In this document: in pieces, positions 14,603 through 18,656 of the stretch
Layout: every line of letters starts with the position of its first letter
How positions within the stretch are numbered: the first letter of the stretch is position 1
Assembly: GCA_900766925.1 (NCBI GenBank)
Contig: CAAFXG010000284.1
Coordinates: forward strand, 1 to 18,656
Source of the DNA: Lachnospiraceae bacterium
Lineage (GTDB): Bacteria > Bacillota > Clostridia > Lachnospirales > Lachnospiraceae
DNA length: 18,656 bases
Direction of reading: 5' to 3'
The notes under the pieces: generated by a model
Told to the model about the DNA's origin: nothing
The model's input: only the letters and a program-made list of their open reading frames with translations
Database searches by the model: none
Made by a program: the position numbers and the translations under genes

Positions 14603-16684
14603 ATGAGTTTAATAACATACGAATTTAACAGAGCAGACAACGCTGGTGAAATCAGCCAATTTCGTGCTACTCTACCTATTCTACAAGAGCATTACCAAGG
14701 CAGAAATGAGCTTGTTTTATATCTAAGCGGTAAACTAAACATCAATGGTGTTGATGTAGATGGACTCATTTTCAAAGAAGATGCTATTGTTCTTGTTGAG
14801 TTCAAAAACTATGCCGGTAACATTAAAGCCCAGGCAAATGGAGACTGGTTTCATGATTCCGAGAGGATAAACGGAGGTTCCAAGAAAAAAGACGGTTCTT
14901 CCAAAACTGTCTTTGAGCAATTGAAGATAAATCGACGTGCATTACGTGAAGGTTTAGCTCATTTTACAAAAAATGAAAATGCATGCAATAACATACAAGC
15001 CCTTGTTGTGTTCTCGTCAATAGAAACACTACAATTGGACGAAGAATTCAAATGGGGTGCCAATGCTTGGGTTAACGTGACAGACATCGAGCATATGGGT
15101 GAAGAACTCGATACTATCAAGGCCAAAACTCGTTCTGGTCAATCAATTGTTATTACATCTAATGATATTTTTGAGTTTATTCGTCTTAAAGGACTAGACG
15201 AGCGCTATATATTGACAAAATATAGTGATACAAATGTTATGCCCTCTGATTTATTTCATGAAGACGAAACTCATAATGGGGATGATTTTTCTCCGAATGT
15301 ACTCTTAGCCAAAGAGAAAGCTGAAAATGAGAAAAATAAAAAAGGTCTTCATGAAGCTGTTGTCTTACTTCAAACTATGATGGATAAGATGCAGAAGATG
15401 GCAGAAGAGAAAGATTTAATCATCCAGCAACAAAAAGCAGAACTTTTGCAGATAAAGGCTGAACAGTTGGAAGCAGCTTCTTCCTTAATTACTAGTAATA
15501 CTCAAACGAACAATGAATTTGAAAACGAAACAGTTCAGCTGATAGAAGAAGTAAAGGCTGTTGAGAAAGAGGTAGAAATTATTGAATCAAAAACAGATAC
15601 AATAGTTGAACCGAAAACACAAACTGCAAAGAAGCGTTTTGGAATGAAACAAAGAATTCTGAAGGCTTTCAATGTCGAAAAGGAGTCAATGGATTATGAA
15701 CAATTAGATTTAATTGGTGACACCATTGACAAATCAATGATTGTAGCAGGATGTGCTGGCAGTGGCAAATCAGTCATCGCAATGTACAAAGCCCAACAAA
15801 TTCTAGAATCAAATGGCGACGTTATACTTATTGCATATACAAAGTCTCTAAATAGATACATGAGACAAGGTAAAGAAAATAGTCTTAATGGAAGATTTTT
15901 CTATCATTGGCAATGGATAGATCAAGGTATGCCAAAAGCTGACTATATAATTGTCGATGAAATACAAGACTTTGATAGAGAAGAGATTATGCAGTTCATT
16001 AATGCTGCAAGGAAATGCTTTTTCTTCTTTGGAGATACTGCTCAATCAATATATAGAGCGTTTGGGAAAGAAACTTTGACTATTGATCAAATATCTTCAA
16101 TGACTGGCATTAAAGTATCTCGATTATATAACAACTATAGACTTCCAAAGCCTATAGCAAAGATAACACAAGGGTATCTTGGATTGACTGAAGAAAAAGA
16201 TAAGGTAAGAGAATATTCTGAAAGCTTATACCTAAGCTCAGAGAATACTCTACCTGTATTTATTGAGTGTGATTCTAAGCAAGGACAGATAGAACGTATT
16301 GTGTCCTTAATTAACGATAATAAATATCGCAACGTTGGAATTCTAGTTCCCAAGAATGACTTAGTTCTTGAAATAATGAATGCATTTACAACGTCAAAGT
16401 TCGCGTGCGAATTTAAATATAATGCTGGATATAATGATTCCAAGAATAAAGACACATTAAACTTCAAGTCTGAACGCCCTAAGCTAATGACATATCATAG
16501 TGCAAAGGGGTTGCAATTTGAAACTGTTATTTTACCATTTTATCAAGGAGCAAATAACTCTGATGAGAAGAAAGCACTTTATGTTGCTATGACTCGTACA
16601 TATAGAAACCTATATGTCTTATATAATGGTGAGCTTAAAGAACCATTAAGAAGTGTTCCTGAAAGATTATTTGATAGAAAATAA
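14603..16684 (+). CDS. NERD nuclease-SF1 helicase
   Basis: Residues ~15-120 form a NERD (nuclease-related) domain of PD-(D/E)xK type: Glu17, Asp53 in DVDGLIF, Glu66 and Lys68 in VEFKNY, and Gln106/Asn110 in EQLKIN. Residues ~235-330 are a Glu/Lys/Gln-rich coiled coil with a negatively charged linker. Residues ~365-690 form a compact UvrD-like SF1 helicase: GCAGSGKS at 383-390, DEIQD 452-456, GDTAQSIY 477-484, NNYR 510-513, TYHSAKGLQFE 630-640 and ALYVAMTR 658-665. All ATPase motifs look intact. The frame starts 11 bp after the giant helicase gene, so the two are surely co-transcribed and probably cooperate. The likely activity is ATP-driven translocation on DNA coupled to cleavage. NERD-helicase fusions occur in defence and repair settings; the precise role here is unknown. 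Confidence 0.85.
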   Translation: MSLITYEFNRADNAGEISQFRATLPILQEHYQGRNELVLYLSGKLNINGVDVDGLIFKEDAIVLVEFKNYAGNIKAQANGDWFHDSERINGGSKKKDGSSKTVFEQLKINRRALREGLAHFTKNENACNNIQALVVFSSIETLQLDEEFKWGANAWVNVTDIEHMGEELDTIKAKTRSGQSIVITSNDIFEFIRLKGLDERYILTKYSDTNVMPSDLFHEDETHNGDDFSPNVLLAKEKAENEKNKKGLHEAVVLLQTMMDKMQKMAEEKDLIIQQQKAELLQIKAEQLEAASSLITSNTQTNNEFENETVQLIEEVKAVEKEVEIIESKTDTIVEPKTQTAKKRFGMKQRILKAFNVEKESMDYEQLDLIGDTIDKSMIVAGCAGSGKSVIAMYKAQQILESNGDVILIAYTKSLNRYMRQGKENSLNGRFFYHWQWIDQGMPKADYIIVDEIQDFDREEIMQFINAARKCFFFFGDTAQSIYRAFGKETLTIDQISSMTGIKVSRLYNNYRLPKPIAKITQGYLGLTEEKDKVREYSESLYLSSENTLPVFIECDSKQGQIERIVSLINDNKYRNVGILVPKNDLVLEIMNAFTTSKFACEFKYNAGYNDSKNKDTLNFKSERPKLMTYHSAKGLQFETVILPFYQGANNSDEKKALYVAMTRTYRNLYVLYNGELKEPLRSVPERLFDRK

Positions 16685-16749
16685 TACTCGAAATCTCTTA
16701 TTTGATTTTTTAGATTATCAATAGACTTAAGCAGTCAACTATTTCTTAT

Positions 16750-17052
16750 ATGAAAAGGATTAAGATAACAGCAATACGCAAGGTGCAGTACGATGACCTG
16801 ATGGCAAAGTACGAGAATCCTATTGAACATACCTGTGACGTATGTGAGGGGCAGTCTTGGGTCAGCGAAGATGGCAAATGTCCTGATGGTCTTTGTCCTG
16901 AGGCTTGGAAAACAATGAAGGAGTTCGTAGAAGCCCTTGCAAATGGTGAAGGGAACTTCTATGACGGTTGGATGAAGAACCCATATAGCGCAATGATAAG
17001 TTGCAATGATGGTTTCCGTCCAGTTAGTTTTTACATAGAAACGATAGAATAA
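16750..17052 (+). CDS. TIGR04076 family protein
   Basis: This small 100-residue protein matches what I know of the TIGR04076 family: an N-terminal beta strand (KRIKITAIRKV), a Cys-rich centre (Cys29, Cys32, Cys44, Cys49), a CPEAWKTM segment and a C-terminal CNDGFRPVSFYIE signature with Cys85. The conserved cysteines suggest metal binding, but the family has no established function. It starts 65 bp after the NERD-helicase gene, with no TAnnTTTG box seen between them, and ends 1 bp before the HD-domain gene, so it heads or belongs to the downstream cluster. By eye the base composition is more GC-rich than the helicase genes. Confidence 0.75.
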   Translation: MKRIKITAIRKVQYDDLMAKYENPIEHTCDVCEGQSWVSEDGKCPDGLCPEAWKTMKEFVEALANGEGNFYDGWMKNPYSAMISCNDGFRPVSFYIETIE

Positions 17053-17053
17053 G

Positions 17054-17548
17054 ATGAACAAAATACAAGAGCTGGCTCTTGCCATGATCAACTATGACAA
17101 TGGCGATCCAAAGAGAATACAACATACAACCAAGGTTCATGCCTATGCTTCATTGATAGGCATTGGCGAGGGATTGGACGAATATACACAATTCATCCTT
17201 GAAAGTGCAGCTCTTGTCCATGACATAGGCATCAGGGCAAGCGAAAAGAAGTTTGGTCATCAGAATGGCAAGCTTCAGGAACAGGAAGGTCCTGCCGTGG
17301 CTTGTGACCTCCTGACTCGAATCGGTGGTTACACAGAAGAACAGATTGAGCGCATCTGCTGGCTCGTTGCCCATCACCATACCTATCACGCATCTGAGGA
17401 CATGGATTACCAGATACTCATAGAGGCTGACTTTCTCGTAAACCTCTACGAAGACAAAGAATCTGCTGATGCTATTCGTGCCGTAAGAAAGAACATTTTC
17501 AGGACACAGAGCGGAACGAAGATACTTGATGACATGTTCAATTTATGA
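17054..17548 (+). CDS. HD-domain hydrolase
   Basis: The 164-residue protein shows the HD superfamily pattern: a first His (His24 or His29 in HTTKVH), the metal-binding pair His56-Asp57 in LVHDIG, a His cluster 107-109 in VAHHHTYH, and Asp126 in IEADFLVNL. Such proteins are metal-dependent phosphohydrolases acting on nucleotides or related phosphate esters; the substrate is not predictable from sequence. The length is typical for a single-domain member and all metal ligands are present. It follows the TIGR04076 gene by 1 bp and precedes the DUF2200 gene by 4 bp, so it lies in the middle of a tight operon. Confidence 0.85.
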   Translation: MNKIQELALAMINYDNGDPKRIQHTTKVHAYASLIGIGEGLDEYTQFILESAALVHDIGIRASEKKFGHQNGKLQEQEGPAVACDLLTRIGGYTEEQIERICWLVAHHHTYHASEDMDYQILIEADFLVNLYEDKESADAIRAVRKNIFRTQSGTKILDDMFNL

Positions 17549-17552
17549 GATT

Positions 17553-17894
17553 ATGGATGTATTTGCAATGAAATTCGCGAAAGTCTTTCCTCTTTTGATT
17601 GCCAAGGCAGAGAGGAAAGGTCGAACACAGGATGAAGTGTTCGAGGTTACCAAGTGGCTCTTGGGGTACACCAAGGAAGAGTTGGAAGCGTTGCTCGAAA
17701 GTGAAGCCACTTATAGCGACTTCATAGATAACGCTCCAATGAAGAATCCTGTCAGGATGAAGATCAAGGGAAGAATCTGCGGCATTAAGGTCGAAGAGAT
17801 TGAGGAACCTCGAATGAGAGATCTCCGCATCCTTGACAAGCTCGTGGATGAGTTAGCAAAGGGTAAAGACCTAAACATGATTATCAACTTATGA
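17553..17894 (+). CDS. DUF2200 family protein
   Basis: The 113-residue protein closely follows the DUF2200 pattern: KVFPLLIAKAERKGRTQDEV, TKWLLGYTKEELEALL, NAPMKNP, ICGIKVEEIEEP and a basic C-terminus LDKLVDELAKGKDLNMII. No biochemical function is established for the family. It is soluble and helical. The frame opens upstream at 17526, overlapping the HD gene. ATG at 17553 is preferred because it lies 4 bp after the HD stop and gives a family-like N-terminus; ATG at 17568 is also possible. It is co-transcribed with the HD and dehydrogenase genes. Confidence 0.8.
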   Translation: MDVFAMKFAKVFPLLIAKAERKGRTQDEVFEVTKWLLGYTKEELEALLESEATYSDFIDNAPMKNPVRMKIKGRICGIKVEEIEEPRMRDLRILDKLVDELAKGKDLNMIINL

Positions 17895-17904
17895 CAATAG
17901 AATA

Positions 17905-18618
17905 ATGCAAGCATACACATACATAGAAAAAGGAAAGTTCGCGTTGGTTGAAAAGCCAAAGCCGACTATCATTGACCCAACAGATGCCATCGTCAAGGTG
18001 ACCTTGGGAAGTATCTGCACAAGTGACCTCCACATCAAGCATGGTAGTGTGCCTCGTGCAGTGCCAGAAATAACTGTTGGTCATGAAATGGTGGGAATAG
18101 TAGAGGAAGTAGGCTCTGAGGTTACAGCCGTAAAGCCAGGCGACAGAGTGACCGTCAACGTTGAGACCTTCTGCGGTGAATGCTTTTACTGCAAGAATGG
18201 TTATGTGAACAACTGTACGTCGCCTCATGGCGGTTGGGCATTGGGTTGTCGCATTGACGGAGGACAGACGGAATATGTCCGTGTACCTTTGGCAAATCAG
18301 GGATTGAATTGTATTCCTGATAACGTGACCGATGAACAGGCATTGTTTGTAGGTGACGTATTGGCCACAGGATTCTGGGCAGCTCGTATCTCTGAAATTT
18401 GCGAGGACGATACTGTTCTCATCATCGGAGCAGGTCCTACTGGCATCTGTACCCTACTCTGCTGTATGCTGAAGACCCCAAAACGCATCATCGTTTGCGA
18501 GAAGTCAGAAGAGAGACGTGAGTTTGTTCGTAAGCACTACCTGAGAATATCGCTCCAATGGTACCGTCATAGCGGTGAGTTGGTACCGCGCGGAGCGGAT
18601 GCGTGGTACCGCTTATAG
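17905..18618 (+). CDS. Zinc-dependent alcohol dehydrogenase, 3' end disrupted
   Basis: Residues 1-212 match a medium-chain Zn alcohol dehydrogenase: catalytic zinc ligands Cys38 and His60-Glu61 (GHEMVG), structural zinc cysteines 90, 93, 96 and 104 (FCGECFYCKNGYVNNC), and the NAD(P)-binding GAGPTG at 175-180 in a Rossmann fold. The family is usually about 350 residues. Here similarity stops at REFVRKHY (position 18540), and the frame runs on through a GGTACCG repeat array to a stop at 18618. Restoring one base after HY would read PENIAP, close to the family's usual HYPE, before a stop at 18570-18572. The gene therefore looks both frameshifted and cut by the repeat. It is probably inactive, since part of the NAD domain and the C-terminal part of the catalytic fold are missing. 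It starts 10 bp after the DUF2200 gene. Confidence 0.8.
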   Translation: MQAYTYIEKGKFALVEKPKPTIIDPTDAIVKVTLGSICTSDLHIKHGSVPRAVPEITVGHEMVGIVEEVGSEVTAVKPGDRVTVNVETFCGECFYCKNGYVNNCTSPHGGWALGCRIDGGQTEYVRVPLANQGLNCIPDNVTDEQALFVGDVLATGFWAARISEICEDDTVLIIGAGPTGICTLLCCMLKTPKRIIVCEKSEERREFVRKHYLRISLQWYRHSGELVPRGADAWYRL

Positions 18619-18639
18619 CGGTCGGATGGTACCGGTACC
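18560..18639 (+). repeat. GGTACCG-headed 22-23 bp repeat array
   Basis: GGTACCG begins at 18560, 18582, 18605 and 18628, giving spacings of 22, 23 and 23 bp, with a further GGTACC at 18634-18639. The units share GCGG and often ATAGCGGT. One contains a perfect hairpin, ACCGCT-TAT-AGCGGT (18608-18622). The array is much more GC-rich than its surroundings, lies within the broken end of the dehydrogenase gene, and its surroundings run to the window edge. It may be the edge of a dispersed repeat or mobile unit. Confidence 0.6.
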
Positions 18640-18656
18640 AAACGTCCGCTACACAC

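Noticed and set aside
18560..18639. CRISPR array
   Set aside because: The units are only 22-23 bp with no conserved-repeat and unique-spacer alternation, and no cas gene is nearby.

Overview
The window looks like a chromosomal accessory region from a member of the Bacteroidales, probably Prevotella-like or Bacteroides-like. The evidence is several TAnnTTTG (-7) promoter boxes (one with a TTTG -33 box at exactly 19 bp), few Shine-Dalgarno sequences, an AT-rich composition, and proteins that resemble Bacteroidales families. I see no rRNA, tRNA, CRISPR array or intact transposase. All family assignments come from reading motifs by eye; no database search was run.

Left part (1-3949, minus strand). 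A leftward promoter at the extreme left edge reads out of the window. It is followed by a GC-rich, hairpin-rich non-coding stretch (about 230-310). Next come six minus-strand genes that are probably one transcription unit. In order of transcription they are a lipoprotein (start 3806), a 50-residue protein (2955-2803), an acidic 148-residue protein, a 120-residue protein, a multi-pass membrane protein and a 291-residue protein with a possible helix-turn-helix. None has a function I can name. A divergent control region (3885-4180) separates this unit from the rightward genes and carries the decamer CGAGTATGAT as an inverted pair. A third copy lies just upstream of the lipoprotein start.

Middle (4181-16684, plus strand). 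A serine-recombinase-like protein has lost its catalytic serine and two of the active-site arginines, so it is probably a DNA-binding regulator. It is followed by an FMN nitroreductase. Then comes the main attraction, two adjacent genes of about 11.1 kb. The first encodes a 3016-residue protein with an IF2-N-like segment, S1/OB folds, a helical region, a DEDDh exonuclease, a degenerate DinG-like helicase, an intact RecQ helicase and an intact UvrD-type SF1 helicase. The second encodes a 693-residue NERD nuclease, coiled coil and SF1 helicase. A consensus promoter sits inside the 3' end of the nitroreductase gene just before the giant gene, so the pair can be expressed on its own. The likely role is nucleic-acid processing, either defence against mobile DNA or specialised repair. 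This is inference, and I do not recognise the pair as a named system.

Right part (16750-18656, plus strand). A tight run of small genes encodes a TIGR04076-family protein, an HD-domain hydrolase, a DUF2200 protein and a zinc-dependent alcohol dehydrogenase. The dehydrogenase loses family similarity after residue 212 and runs into an array of GGTACCG-headed units with a 22-23 bp period that continues toward the window edge. The two-gene helicase system looks like a cassette lying between metabolic genes (nitroreductase on the left, TIGR04076/HD/DUF2200/ADH on the right), and by eye it is more AT-rich than those neighbours.
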